Shown in pieces: positions 46,601-57,000 of a DNA stretch of 64,000 nucleotides (the stretch's first letter is position 1; each line of letters starts with the position of its first letter). Location of the stretch: contig JAAHII010000001.1 in assembly GCA_010671905.1 (NCBI GenBank), forward strand, positions 3,410,001 through 3,474,000, given 5' to 3'. The DNA is from Leptolyngbya sp. SIOISBB (lineage in GTDB: Bacteria; Cyanobacteriota; Cyanobacteriia; Phormidesmidales; Phormidesmidaceae). The translations under genes and the position numbers were made by a program. The notes under the pieces are model-generated. The model saw only the letters and a program-made list of their open reading frames with translations. It had not been told where the DNA came from and did no database searches.

Positions 46601-47782
46601 AGTGATGATCCTGACGTGGTCGTGACGAATACTCACACCTTTGCTGATGCGGGTGCTGCTAGCAAAGGTGTGGCTGTCAACGATGACTTAGGGCGCCAGA
46701 TAGTCGCTCAGGCTGAAGGCCAGCTACCGGCTGAAGCGAGATCTAGTGAAGAAGAAGTGCTACAGCTGGTACTCGTCACTGCGGACAATACGCCGCGACG
46801 CATCAATACTGGCGCTACCCGCAGCGAGGTATTAGCGGCGGTGCGGCAACTCCAAATTGAGTTGACTGACCGCACCCGTCGCCGCTTAGATAGCTACTTA
46901 ATTCCGGCACAAGCGCTCTATGGTTGGCTGATGACGCCCCTTGAACAAGCGTTAGCGGCGGAAGATATTGGACATGTCTCCTTTGTGCTAGATGAGGGCC
47001 TGCGATCGCTACCCCTTGCGGCCCTGCATGATGGTGAGCAATTTATCATCGAAAACTATAGCGTGGGGCTGATGCCCAGCCTTTCTCTCACGGATACACG
47101 GATTGGCAATGTGCGTAATGCTTCAGTGCTAGCAATGGGAGCCTCGGAGTTTAGCGATCAGCCCCCTTTACCGGCGGTATCGCTCGAAATTGCGGCCATT
47201 GGCGACCTCTGGTCTGGAGAAGCCTTTATCAATGAAACTTTTACTCCAGAAACGTTGGTCGAGCAGCGAGCGGAAGATGCATATGCCATTCTGCACTTAG
47301 CCACCCATGGTCAATTTACCAGTGGCGAGTTGGGCAATTCCTATATCCAGTTTTGGGATCGGCGCTTAGGTTTGGACGAATTACCCCAACTGCAGCTTAG
47401 CGATCCGGCGGTAGAATTGCTGGTTTTGAGTGCTTGCCAGACTGTTTTGGGTGATTCAGAAGCGGAATTGGGCTTTGCCGGATTGGCCATTAAGTCAGGG
47501 GCTAAAAGCGCGATCGCAGCCCTGTGGCAGGTGAGTGATCTCGAAACGGCGGGCTTAATGGCAGAACTGTATACCCACTTAGGGCAAGCGACTTATAAAG
47601 CCGAAGCCCTGCGCCAGGCCCAGTTAGCGATGCTCAGAGGTGACGTGACTGTGCAAGATGACAGACTCGTTTGGAGTGGTGGCAGCGAACCGGTCCCTGA
47701 CGAATTTAGCGGGACTAGGTTTGCCGATACTCGCCACCCTTATTACTGGTCTGCTTTCACCTTGGTGGGCAATCCTTGGTAA
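43613..47782 (+). CDS. TPS-CHAT protein 2: secreted haemagglutinin-domain / beta-helix / caspase-like protein
   Basis: About 1389 residues from ATG 43613 (ATG 43619 also fits, with GGAG at good spacing; a TTG at 43592 is unlikely). Signal peptide, then a TPS domain nearly matching protein 1 (DGLLQVSGSNANLFLINPNG). The middle differs: a right-handed beta-helix with repeated NNSTIHNNSA- and GGGI-type turns (about residues 620-840), ending DQRGVAVANGIRDIGAYE. No GPDDFG units. The C-terminal CHAT domain has His1232 in HLATHG and Cys1275 in LSACQTVLG. It starts 165 bp after protein 1, so the two are probably co-transcribed. Likely secreted by the same TpsB. Confidence 0.9.
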   Translation: MRMRLLGFGAIASTSATVLLSLPVLPVQAEGIVPAANATGTQVTPNGTDHIITGGTPSTDQQNLFHQFTEFNLLTGESATFVTNPTILNILSGVTGSTPSVIDGLLQVSGSNANLFLINPNGILFGPNAALNLQGSFTAVTADQVNFATGAWEMAGASEYASLVGTPQSFSFSLENPASLVNAGDLAVSPGESVVLLGGQVLNTGTITAPGGAVIISAVEGDNLVRIVQEGSLLNLEVATSAESAAPLMPFSPLTLPALLTGNESVLADTVTVMPDGTVQLVIGAAVDSAVGSASIAGTVDVAHTQGGQILVLGNDITLTGALLEASGINVGGLVRVGGDYQGQGALPRAQTNHVDSNTLIRADALDAGDGGEVIIWADGTTLFQGLVTAQGGPNGGDGGLVETSGRQSIEIDGGQVDASAAQGTAGLWFVDPNNIEINEGLALMIELALEGGTSFTASTIDGDPTDATPEPGDGDILLNSEIDADAINNATLTLTASRYIQRGEGEFEVIPFINISGGNLVLNLNQEGLADATNPTINNALEIIGSVEGTTTINLGSGTYQETETIFLDSDTQLQGTGANNTLIDGVLGDDDVPVIVVSGASEPDGVATQINGLTIANSVNEVGSGGGIRNEGDLIINNSVLRNNEAELGGGISNEGGIVTINNSTIHNNSAVINGGGIYNESGTITVNNSTIHDNSAGFEGGGIDNESGALTVNSSTIHSNSAGNVGGGIDNGIGVGTATIFNSTIANNTAVDAGGGIFNDRSMTISNSTIVANTADLAGGIGNSTEGRVDGGVLKITSSLISGNSASEGIGANISNGANLTSGGNNLFGASNDAGIFGFSLVASDIVPTVPLGEIISTTLADNGGPTPTLALVAGSPAIDAGSGSGPDQRGVAVANGIRDIGAYESTESDGNSGSPTNPDFECVAGDCDPITITSPEDTDSPSNDGAEATDVRQFEDYLGVEAAAFEDVDALNRARNQTGVTPAIAYASFVSPSDDPDVVVTNTHTFADAGAASKGVAVNDDLGRQIVAQAEGQLPAEARSSEEEVLQLVLVTADNTPRRINTGATRSEVLAAVRQLQIELTDRTRRRLDSYLIPAQALYGWLMTPLEQALAAEDIGHVSFVLDEGLRSLPLAALHDGEQFIIENYSVGLMPSLSLTDTRIGNVRNASVLAMGASEFSDQPPLPAVSLEIAAIGDLWSGEAFINETFTPETLVEQRAEDAYAILHLATHGQFTSGELGNSYIQFWDRRLGLDELPQLQLSDPAVELLVLSACQTVLGDSEAELGFAGLAIKSGAKSAIAALWQVSDLETAGLMAELYTHLGQATYKAEALRQAQLAMLRGDVTVQDDRLVWSGGSEPVPDEFSGTRFADTRHPYYWSAFTLVGNPW

Positions 47783-47870
47783 TGGATGGTTTGCTCTATC
47801 CTATTTAACTGCTGTCCTAGTTTGGGCTGCAAGGTCGATGATCCTAAGGGCGGCACTATCGGATGATTTG

Positions 47871-47898
47871 GGCTAGAGGCCAGTCTATGCCTCTAGCC
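47871..47898. terminator. Terminator-like hairpin between convergent genes
   Basis: GGCTAGAGGC and GCCTCTAGCC form a perfect 10-bp stem with an 8-base loop between TPS-CHAT 2 and the HAD gene, which converge here. There is no U-run, so it is only a candidate. Confidence 0.4.
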
Positions 47899-47928
47899 TC
47901 GTCTATGCCGCTACTGACGACTGCTAGA

Positions 47929-48714
47929 TCATGCTTGACTCAGTTTGATGATTTGGGTTGCGGTCAGATCAGTCAACTGGGGAAAAACGATGTCGGCCCC
48001 AGCTGCCAGCAAGCGATCGCTGTATGCGGCAGCATAGTCAGTACCTGCCGCCACGACATGAGGCGGCAAAATGCCGACACCAATCCAGTGACCCTCCGGA
48101 CGCTGGGTTCGCGCTTGTTGCACCGTGTGCATATCGGCCACAGTATCACCAGCGTATACAGTGGGCACAGCCAGAGAGCCTCCCAATTGTGCCGCAGCTT
48201 GAAAGAAGCCAGTCGGGTCAGGCTTACTCGGGGCATCGTGCATCGCAATCAACAGTGGCTCTGGGAGTCCCAAGCGCTGCTCTAAGATAAAACGGGCAGA
48301 ACCTCGGGTAGCCCCGCTAAAAAAGCCCCAAGCCACGTCTCCTTGAGTGAGTTGCTCAAAATACTGGGTAGTGACCAAGATCGGTTCTTGGGTGATGTAT
48401 CCCGTCCACTGGGTCGGATCTTCGAGTACGGGACCCCGATAACGCCGTTGAAAAAAATCAACTAACGCCTCAAAGTCAATCTTGATCGTGGTTCGTGACT
48501 GCCCCTGGCCTTCAAAGTAGCGATAAACAAATTCCTTCGACGCTTCCCAATCATTATTCCAGCAGCCTTCAGCCTTGAGACTGTCAATGTCCGTCGGGGA
48601 AGGTCGATAGTGTCCTTCCGTAAAGTGTTCAACGGTATCGGCAAGTGCTCGTCGATAAGAGCCGCCCACATCGCGAATCACGCCATCAATGTCAAAAATT
48701 GAGATCGCCTTCAC
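47929..48714 (-). CDS. HAD-superfamily hydrolase (TIGR01548-like)
   Basis: 261 residues from GTG 48714, with AGGGGA upstream as ribosome site. HAD motif I is FDIDGVIRDVGG at the N-terminus, motif II is FFSGATRGSARF, motif III Lys is in DAPSKPDPTGF and motif IV is YAGDTVADMHTV. A helical cap lies between motifs I and II. The layout matches the TIGR01548 subfamily, seen in cyanobacteria and near histidine-pathway genes elsewhere, with no proven substrate. Soluble, cytosolic. It stands alone here. Confidence 0.85.
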   Translation of the reverse strand: MKAISIFDIDGVIRDVGGSYRRALADTVEHFTEGHYRPSPTDIDSLKAEGCWNNDWEASKEFVYRYFEGQGQSRTTIKIDFEALVDFFQRRYRGPVLEDPTQWTGYITQEPILVTTQYFEQLTQGDVAWGFFSGATRGSARFILEQRLGLPEPLLIAMHDAPSKPDPTGFFQAAAQLGGSLAVPTVYAGDTVADMHTVQQARTQRPEGHWIGVGILPPHVVAAGTDYAAAYSDRLLAAGADIVFPQLTDLTATQIIKLSQA

Positions 48715-48889
48715 CTAATTCCCCTTTTTCTCTCAGTGGTGTTCTGACTCTCAGAACTAAAGCCTTAGCTCCCTAATGGCAGTCCCGAGCTACTTTCCCG
48801 CTTGGGAGGTTATGTCGCTCCTCAATGGAGCTAGCTACTGCAGTTCTGGCTAAGTGCGGATCATTACAGATTTACCCGTTTAAGATATT

Positions 48890-49249
48890 ATGGAGGACTG
48901 TAGTTCTGAAAGGGGGTTGGCGGTGGAGGATACTGCTGTATTAGAAACGGATGCCAGGTTTGTACTCAAAGTACTGTGGTTAGACAAGGACGTGGCGTTA
49001 GCGGTGGATCAAGTCGTCGGTAAAGGGACGAGTCCGCTGACTGCTTATTTCTTTTGGCCCCGCAACGATGCTTGGGAGCAAATGAAAACCGAACTGGAAG
49101 GCAAGAGCTGGATTTCGGAAGAAGAGCGAGTGGAATTGCTGAACACAGCCACTGAAATCATTAACTACTGGCAAGAAGAAGGTAAAGGCAAGCCCATGCG
49201 GGTGGCCCAAGAGAAGTTTAAGAGCGTCTTGTTCACGGGTAGTTCGTAA
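48890..49249 (+). CDS. Ribosomal protein PSRP-3 (Ycf65, cS23)
   Basis: 119 residues from ATG 48890; the GTG at 48923, with GGGGG about 8 bases before it, would give 108 residues and is a fair alternative. The stretches [40 protein letters not shown] and [20 protein letters not shown] match PSRP-3/Ycf65, a small-subunit ribosomal protein found in cyanobacteria and plastids but not in other bacteria. It is one of the best taxonomic markers in the window. Monocistronic; it converges with the atpD-atpC operon. Confidence 0.95.
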   Translation: MEDCSSERGLAVEDTAVLETDARFVLKVLWLDKDVALAVDQVVGKGTSPLTAYFFWPRNDAWEQMKTELEGKSWISEEERVELLNTATEIINYWQEEGKGKPMRVAQEKFKSVLFTGSS

Positions 49250-49335
49250 CCAGTGGTAGTACTTTCAACGGCTTCACCATCCCACAAACCATTTGACCTT
49301 TCAGGTTAGTTGTGATCGCGCACGATGAAGCTAAT

Positions 49336-49370
49336 TAAGAAGCGGCTGTTCAATGAACAGCCGCTTCTTA
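49336..49370. terminator. Bidirectional terminator-like hairpin
   Basis: A perfect 17-bp inverted repeat (TAAGAAGCGGCTGTTCA and its complement) around one A, between the convergent PSRP-3 and atpC genes. Neither side has a long U-run, but stem strength and position favour termination for both. Confidence 0.65.
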
Positions 49371-49399
49371 GGTTTAAAATACGAAAATTTGCTGGGGAA

Positions 49400-49809
49400 C
49401 TAGCTGACTGAGCCGCCCGCTGCTTGCAAACGAGCTCGCGCTCGACGCAAATCTTGCTTGGCTTGTAAAGCGGCTCGGCGATCATCAGGTGAAGTAGACG
49501 TGGCGGCGGCTTGAGCTGCCTCAAATGCTGTACGAGCTTCATCTTGATCGATGCTATCGCCGCGTTCAGCACCCCGCACTAAAATCGTGACTTCATCATT
49601 GTCAACTTCGGCGAACCCCCCCATGAGAGCGATCGCGACCCATTCTTTTTCAGGACGAACTCGCATGACGCCGACATCCAACGCCGTCATCAAGGGAGCG
49701 TGCCCCCCAAAATTCCTAACTGCCCAGTAGTACTCGGCAAAATGACTTCTTCTGCTTCTGCATCCCAGACTGTCTTGTCTGGAGAAATTACCCGCACGGT
49801 TAAAGGCAT
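49400..49809 (-). CDS. atpC: ATP synthase epsilon subunit, frameshifted at 49703-49708
   Basis: The true N-terminus reads from ATG 49809: [20 protein letters not shown], then [14 protein letters not shown]. At a G6 tract the frame breaks; adding one G continues it as [40 protein letters not shown] and the helical tail with [17 protein letters not shown]. Joined length is about 136 residues, normal for the family. The subunit forms part of the central stalk and inhibits ATP hydrolysis. Since this gene should be essential, the break is almost surely a sequence error. It follows atpD on the same transcript, with a strong hairpin between them. Confidence 0.88.
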
Positions 49810-49851
49810 GGTAAATTAAACCGCTCTTTTGCAAAGACAACTCTCATGTGA

Positions 49852-49889
49852 GTAAACCTGGCAGGACTGCACAGTCCTGCCAGGTTTAC
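49852..49889 (-). promoter_or_regulatory. Intercistronic hairpin between atpD and atpC
   Basis: GTAAACCTGGCAGGACT and its complement pair perfectly over 17 bp with a 4-base loop, 12 bp after the atpD stop and about 43 bp before the atpC start. No U-run follows, so it is more likely an RNA processing, stability or attenuation element than a full terminator. Confidence 0.6.
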
Positions 49890-49900
49890 AGCTAAACGAA

Positions 49901-51394
<1,494 letters not shown>

Positions 51395-51636
51395 CTAAAG
51401 ACAACCTTAGGTTTCGCAGCGCCACTTAACACATTATCACTGAACGAGCGACTTCCAAGCGATCGCTCTCAGCAGTTTTTGGCGAAGGTTGATTTGCTGC
51501 GTGAGATCGTCTTGGGGTCAGTTGTTTGCCGCCTTTTTGATGCCCGGGCTGGGGGTTGATGAGTCTGGTTTTTGAGTCGGATAAAGGCTTTCTTAACCCA
51601 GAGATTACTTTTGCTACCTAGTGTTATAGGGTCAAA

Positions 51637-53799
51637 ATGGAGTATGACTTGAACCGCACCATGACTCAAGCAATAGAAGCTTCAAACTCAGTTGATCTCA
51701 GCGACCCTCAATATTATTTCAACCGAGAACTGAGTTGGCTTGAGTTTAACGATCGCGTGTTGCATGAAGCGATCGACCCCCGCACGCTCTTTTTGGAACG
51801 GCTCAAATTCCTCGCGATTTTCAGCTCTAACCTGGACGAGTTTTTTATGGTGCGAGTGTCGGGGCTGTTGGAGCAAGTCAGTGCTGGCGTCAAGACTAAA
51901 ACAGCGGATGGTCTGAGCCCAGCGGCGGTGATGGCGGCAATTCGGGCGCATTTAAGACCTCAATTGCAGAAGCAACACGCGTTTTTTCAAACCGAGTTGC
52001 GTCCCCAGTTACGAGAGCACAACGTTCATTTGCTCGACTACAGCGAGTGTAACCCTAAGCAGCAGGAATACCTCAAGCAGTATTTTGAGCGGCAAATCTT
52101 TCCGGTCTTGACTCCGTTGAGTGTTGATCCAGCGCATCCGTTTCCGCGCTTGTCCAATCTGAGTTTGAACCTGGCGGTGGCGGTCACGAATCCGGAAACT
52201 AAAATTCAGAAGTTTGCTCGGGTCAAGGTGCCGAGCAACTTATCTCGGTTTATCGGACTGCCTGCCGACCTGTTGGACGACGATACCGTTTGGGCCGGTA
52301 CGACTTTAGAAGAAATCATTGCTAATAATCTAGATTTCTTATTCCCCGGTATGGAAATCTTGGGCCACTATTTATTTCGCATTACGCGAGATGCTGATTT
52401 TCCCGTGCGGGAAGATGAAGGGGACGACTTGCTGGTGGCGATGGAAGAAGAAATCAGCAAGCGGCGTCTTGACGGGTTTGTTTGTCGTCTTGAGATCGAG
52501 TCTTCGATGCCGCTACAGCTGCGGGAAGGCCTCATGCAAGAACTGAAGGTGGCGGAAGAAGACTTTTATGAACTGGATGGTGTTCTCGATCTAAAAGATC
52601 TGTTCTTCTTCTTATCCATGCCGCTGACCCCGCTCAAAGATCACCCTTGGTCGGCTCTGACTCCCCCGCGCCTTAAGGGTGTGGAACGGGGTGAAGAGAG
52701 CATTTTTAGCGTGATTCGGAAGCAAGATGTCTTAGTGCATCATCCTTATGAATCGTTCTCGGCATCCGTACAAACTTTTGTGGAAAAGGCGGCGCTGGAT
52801 CCCCATGTGCTGACGATCAAGATGACGCTGTATCGCACGTCTGGTGATTCTCCGATTGTGCAGTCGCTCATTGCCGCAGCAGAAAATGGCAAACAAGTGG
52901 TGGCCTTGGTAGAAATCAAAGCCCGCTTTGATGAAAAGAACAATATTATTTGGGCTCGTAAGTTAGAGGATGCCGGGGTGCATGTCGTGTATGGCGTGGT
53001 GGGCTTGAAAACGCACACCAAGACCACGTTAGTCGTCCGTCAAGAGGGCGATCGCATTCGCCGCTACGTTCACATTGGTACCGGCAACTACAATCCCAAA
53101 ACCTCGAAGCTTTACACCGATTTAGGTATTCTCAGTGCCCGCGATGATCTGGGTGCTGACATGACCGATCTCTTCAACTTTTTGACGGGATACTCTCGCC
53201 AGACGAATTATCGTCGTCTGTTGGTCGCACCCTTGACCCTGCGGAAAGGCATGCTGCAGTTGATCGAACGGGAAATCGGACATGTACAGGCGGGTAACCC
53301 CGGTCGCATCATCGCCAAAATGAACTCATTAGTCGACGTAGCAATGATCCAAGCGCTGTATCGAGCGTCGCAAGCGGGGGTGGAAATTGATTTGCTGATT
53401 CGCGGTATTTGCTGCTTACGACCGGGCGTGCCAGGAGTCAGCGATCGCATTCGGGTGACCAGCATTATTGGCCGCTTTTTAGAACATGCCCGCATCTTTT
53501 ACTTCACGAATAACGGTGATGAGGAGATCTATATCGGCAGCGCTGACTGGATGCCTCGCAATCTCGATCGCCGAGTGGAAGCCGTCACTCCAGTGCTTGA
53601 TCCGGACGCTGTGCAAGAGCTGAAGGATATTTTAGACGTTATGCTGACGGATAATCGCTACGCTTGGGAACTGCAAGAAGATGGCCGGTTTTTGCAACGG
53701 ACGCCGGGGGATGATGGCGATGTGCGCAGCACTCATGACTTGCTGATGGAGCGCATATTGAAGCGTGACCAGGGCGGCACCATCGATAGCATTGTTTAA
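51637..53799 (+). CDS. ppk1: Polyphosphate kinase 1
   Basis: 720 residues from ATG 51637; an ATG at 51661 is also possible. It makes polyphosphate from ATP, reversibly. The N-terminal domain opens with YYFNRELSWLEFNDRVLHEA, the head domain follows, and the two phospholipase-D-like C domains carry the active-site His in GLKTHTK and YVHIGTGNYN. KMTLYRTSGDSPIV and IYIGSADWMPRNLDRRVEA are conserved landmarks. Soluble or peripheral on membranes. No exopolyphosphatase (ppx) or pho regulon gene is adjacent. Confidence 0.96.
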   Translation: MEYDLNRTMTQAIEASNSVDLSDPQYYFNRELSWLEFNDRVLHEAIDPRTLFLERLKFLAIFSSNLDEFFMVRVSGLLEQVSAGVKTKTADGLSPAAVMAAIRAHLRPQLQKQHAFFQTELRPQLREHNVHLLDYSECNPKQQEYLKQYFERQIFPVLTPLSVDPAHPFPRLSNLSLNLAVAVTNPETKIQKFARVKVPSNLSRFIGLPADLLDDDTVWAGTTLEEIIANNLDFLFPGMEILGHYLFRITRDADFPVREDEGDDLLVAMEEEISKRRLDGFVCRLEIESSMPLQLREGLMQELKVAEEDFYELDGVLDLKDLFFFLSMPLTPLKDHPWSALTPPRLKGVERGEESIFSVIRKQDVLVHHPYESFSASVQTFVEKAALDPHVLTIKMTLYRTSGDSPIVQSLIAAAENGKQVVALVEIKARFDEKNNIIWARKLEDAGVHVVYGVVGLKTHTKTTLVVRQEGDRIRRYVHIGTGNYNPKTSKLYTDLGILSARDDLGADMTDLFNFLTGYSRQTNYRRLLVAPLTLRKGMLQLIEREIGHVQAGNPGRIIAKMNSLVDVAMIQALYRASQAGVEIDLLIRGICCLRPGVPGVSDRIRVTSIIGRFLEHARIFYFTNNGDEEIYIGSADWMPRNLDRRVEAVTPVLDPDAVQELKDILDVMLTDNRYAWELQEDGRFLQRTPGDDGDVRSTHDLLMERILKRDQGGTIDSIV

Positions 53800-54066
53800 G
53801 GCTGCGCCCCGCCTCACCGGGAGACGGTCACCTCAGAAAAGGTATGCGATGTTTACCGTTTTAGGATGGACGATCAACATCGCTGGGTGGCCATCAAGCC
53901 GCGTCGCGATCGCGGCCAGCATTGCTACCGCTCCCTCTATCTGGGGAACTCAGGATCGATTTCTGACTAACCGTGCGGTGCCGCTTCCCAACATTGTCTT
54001 AACAATCGTGTAAAAATGGGTTCTATCCCGTTTTTTGCCACTTCACCCCGGTTGACTGCCTGAGCC

Positions 54067-57000
54067 ATGACAAACGCCTTTTCAGTGCACCTTCATCGTC
54101 CTGATCGCCCCGTTATCGTTTTCGATGGGGCCATGGGGACTAACTTGCAAGTGCAAGATCTCTCCGCTGCCGATTTTGGCGGGCCAGAGTATGAAGGCTG
54201 TAACGAGTATCTGGTGGTGACTAAGCCAGAAGCGGTGGCGACAGTCCATCGTGACTTTTTAGCGGCTGGGGCTGACGTGATTGAAACCGACACTTTTGGC
54301 GGAACGTCTATCGTCTTGGCCGAATACGATCTAGCCGATCGCGCCTATGAACTCAACAAAACCGCTGCCGCATTAGCCAAGCAAGTCGCTGCCGAATTTT
54401 CCACTCCTGACAAGCCTCGTTTCGTCGCTGGTTCCATGGGGCCTGGCACTAAGCTGCCGACCTTGGGGCATATCGATTTTGACACGCTCAAAGCGGCCTA
54501 TGTCGAGCAGGCGCAAGGGCTCATTGATGGCGGGGTGGATTTGATGTTGGTGGAAACCTGCCAAGACGTCTTGCAGATTAAAGCAGCTCTCAATGCCATT
54601 CTGGAAGTGTTTGAAGAGCGCCAGGTGCGCTTGCCTCTCATGGTGTCCGTCACGATGGAGCAGCAGGGTACGATGCTCGTCGGTACCGAGATGGCCGCAG
54701 CCCTCGCCATTTTGGAACCCTACCCGATCGATATTCTGGGACTCAACTGCGCTACTGGCCCGGACTTGATGAAAGATCACGTCAAACATCTGGCTGAGCA
54801 GTCTCCCTTCGCGATTTCTTGCATCCCTAATGCAGGCTTACCCGAAAACGTGGGCGGTCAAGCGGTGTATCACCTGTCTCCCATGGAACTCCGCATGGCG
54901 CTCATGCACTTTGTGGAAGATTTGGGCGTCCAGGTGATTGGTGGTTGCTGTGGTACCCGCCCAGAACACATTGCCCAGCTAGCGAAGCTGGCGAAGGATC
55001 TACATCCGAAGGAAAGACCTGTGCGGTCTGCCAACGTAGGGGCGCAAGGCCTTACGCCCCTACCGGATCCCCGTCCCGCCCTCAACTACGTTCCCTCGTC
55101 CGCGTCCATCTACAGTCCTCAGCCCTACGACCAAGACAACTCCTTTTTGATTGTGGGAGAGCGGTTGAATGCCAGCGGTTCTAAGAAGTGCCGGACGATG
55201 CTCAATGACGAAGATTGGGACGGCCTAGTGGCACTGGCGCGATCGCAGGTCAAAGAGGGTGCCCACGTGCTGGATGTGAACGTGGACTACGTGGGCCGCG
55301 ATGGCGAACGGGATATGCGTGAGCTCGTGTCTCGTCTGGTTACCAACGTCACGCTGCCGCTGATGCTCGACTCCACCGAGTGGGAAAAAATGGAGGCGGG
55401 TCTCAAGGTGGCCGGAGGTAAGTGCATCCTCAACTCCACCAACTATGAAGACGGTGACGAGCGCTTTTTCAAAGTGCTGGAACTGGCGAAAACCTATGGC
55501 GCAGGTGTTGTCGTCGGTACCATTGACGAAGATGGTATGGCGCGGACGGCGGAGAAGAAGTTTCAGATTGCTCAGCGAGCCTATCGCGATGCACTGGAAT
55601 ACGGCATCCCTGCACGGGAACTGTTCTTCGATACCCTGGCGCTGCCCATCTCCACGGGGATTGAAGAAGATCGCGTCAACGGTAAGGAGACCATTGAGTC
55701 CATTCGCATGATTTGCGAACACCTGCCCGGTTGCCACATCATGCTGGGAGTTTCCAACGTTTCCTTTGGTCTGAATCCGGCAGCGCGGGTGACGTTGAAC
55801 TCAGTCTTTTTGCATGAGGCCATGCAGGTGGGCTTGGATGGGGCGATCGTCAGTGCAGCGAAAATCTTGCCCCTGGCTAAGATCGATCCAGCTCATCAAA
55901 AGATCTGTCGTGACTTGATTTACGACAATCGCGAATTTGACGGCGATATCGTCACCTACGATCCGCTAACGAAGCTAACCACGCTGTTTGAAGGCAAGAG
56001 CCTGAAGAAAAAGGAGGCGATCGCGAAAGATCTGCCCATCGAGGAACGTCTCAAACAGCACATCATCGACGGTGAACGCATTGGTCTCGAAGACGCCTTG
56101 GCCGATGCCTTGAAACAGTACGCCCCCCTCGATATTGTCAATACGTTCCTGCTGGACGGCATGAAAGTCGTGGGTGAACTGTTTGGCTCGGGTCAGATGC
56201 AGCTACCGTTTGTGCTGCAGTCGGCTCAAACCATGAAAGCTGCTGTCGCCTATCTAGAACCCTTTATGGAAAAGTCCGAAAGCGACGGTTCTGGTAAGGG
56301 TACCTTTGTCATCGCCACTGTCAAAGGCGACGTCCACGACATTGGCAAAAATCTGGTGGACATCATTCTTTCCAATAATGGCTACAAAGTGGTGAACCTG
56401 GGCATCAAGCAGCCGGTGGAAAATATTATCCAGGCTTACCGTGAGCATAATGCCGACTGCATCGCAATGAGTGGCCTGTTGGTGAAGTCCACTGCGTTTA
56501 TGAAAGATAATCTGGCGACCTTTAATGACGCTGAGATTACGGTGCCGGTCATTCTGGGGGGAGCCGCCTTAACCCCCAAATTCGTCCATGATGACTGCCA
56601 AAAAACCTACAAAGGCAGGGGTGGTCTACGGTAAGGATGCCTTTGCTGACCTGCATTTTATGGATAAGCTCATGCCTGCTAAGGCTGAGAACAATTGGGA
56701 TGATTTTCAGGGCTTTTTGGATGAAGCAGAGGCGGTGGAAAGCAACGGGCATCAAATCCAGGGGCAAGATGTTGTCAGTCCAGACGTAACGGTTGAATCG
56801 ACCAGTCTGGAGCCGACCGCCTCTGAGCCAGAGCCCGTCGACACCCGTCGCTCCGAAGCGGTTGACGTCGCTATTCCTCGTCCTACGCCACCCTTCTGGG
56901 GGGCGAAAATTCTGAATCCGCCAGACATTCCCTTGGAGGAGGTGCTCTGGCACCTAGATCTGCAAGCGCTGTTTGTCGGACAGTGGCAGTTCCGCAAATC

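Noticed and set aside
53800-54066. Possible cobalamin riboswitch before metH
   Set aside because: No recognisable B12-box or the conserved core; nothing more than a normal leader.
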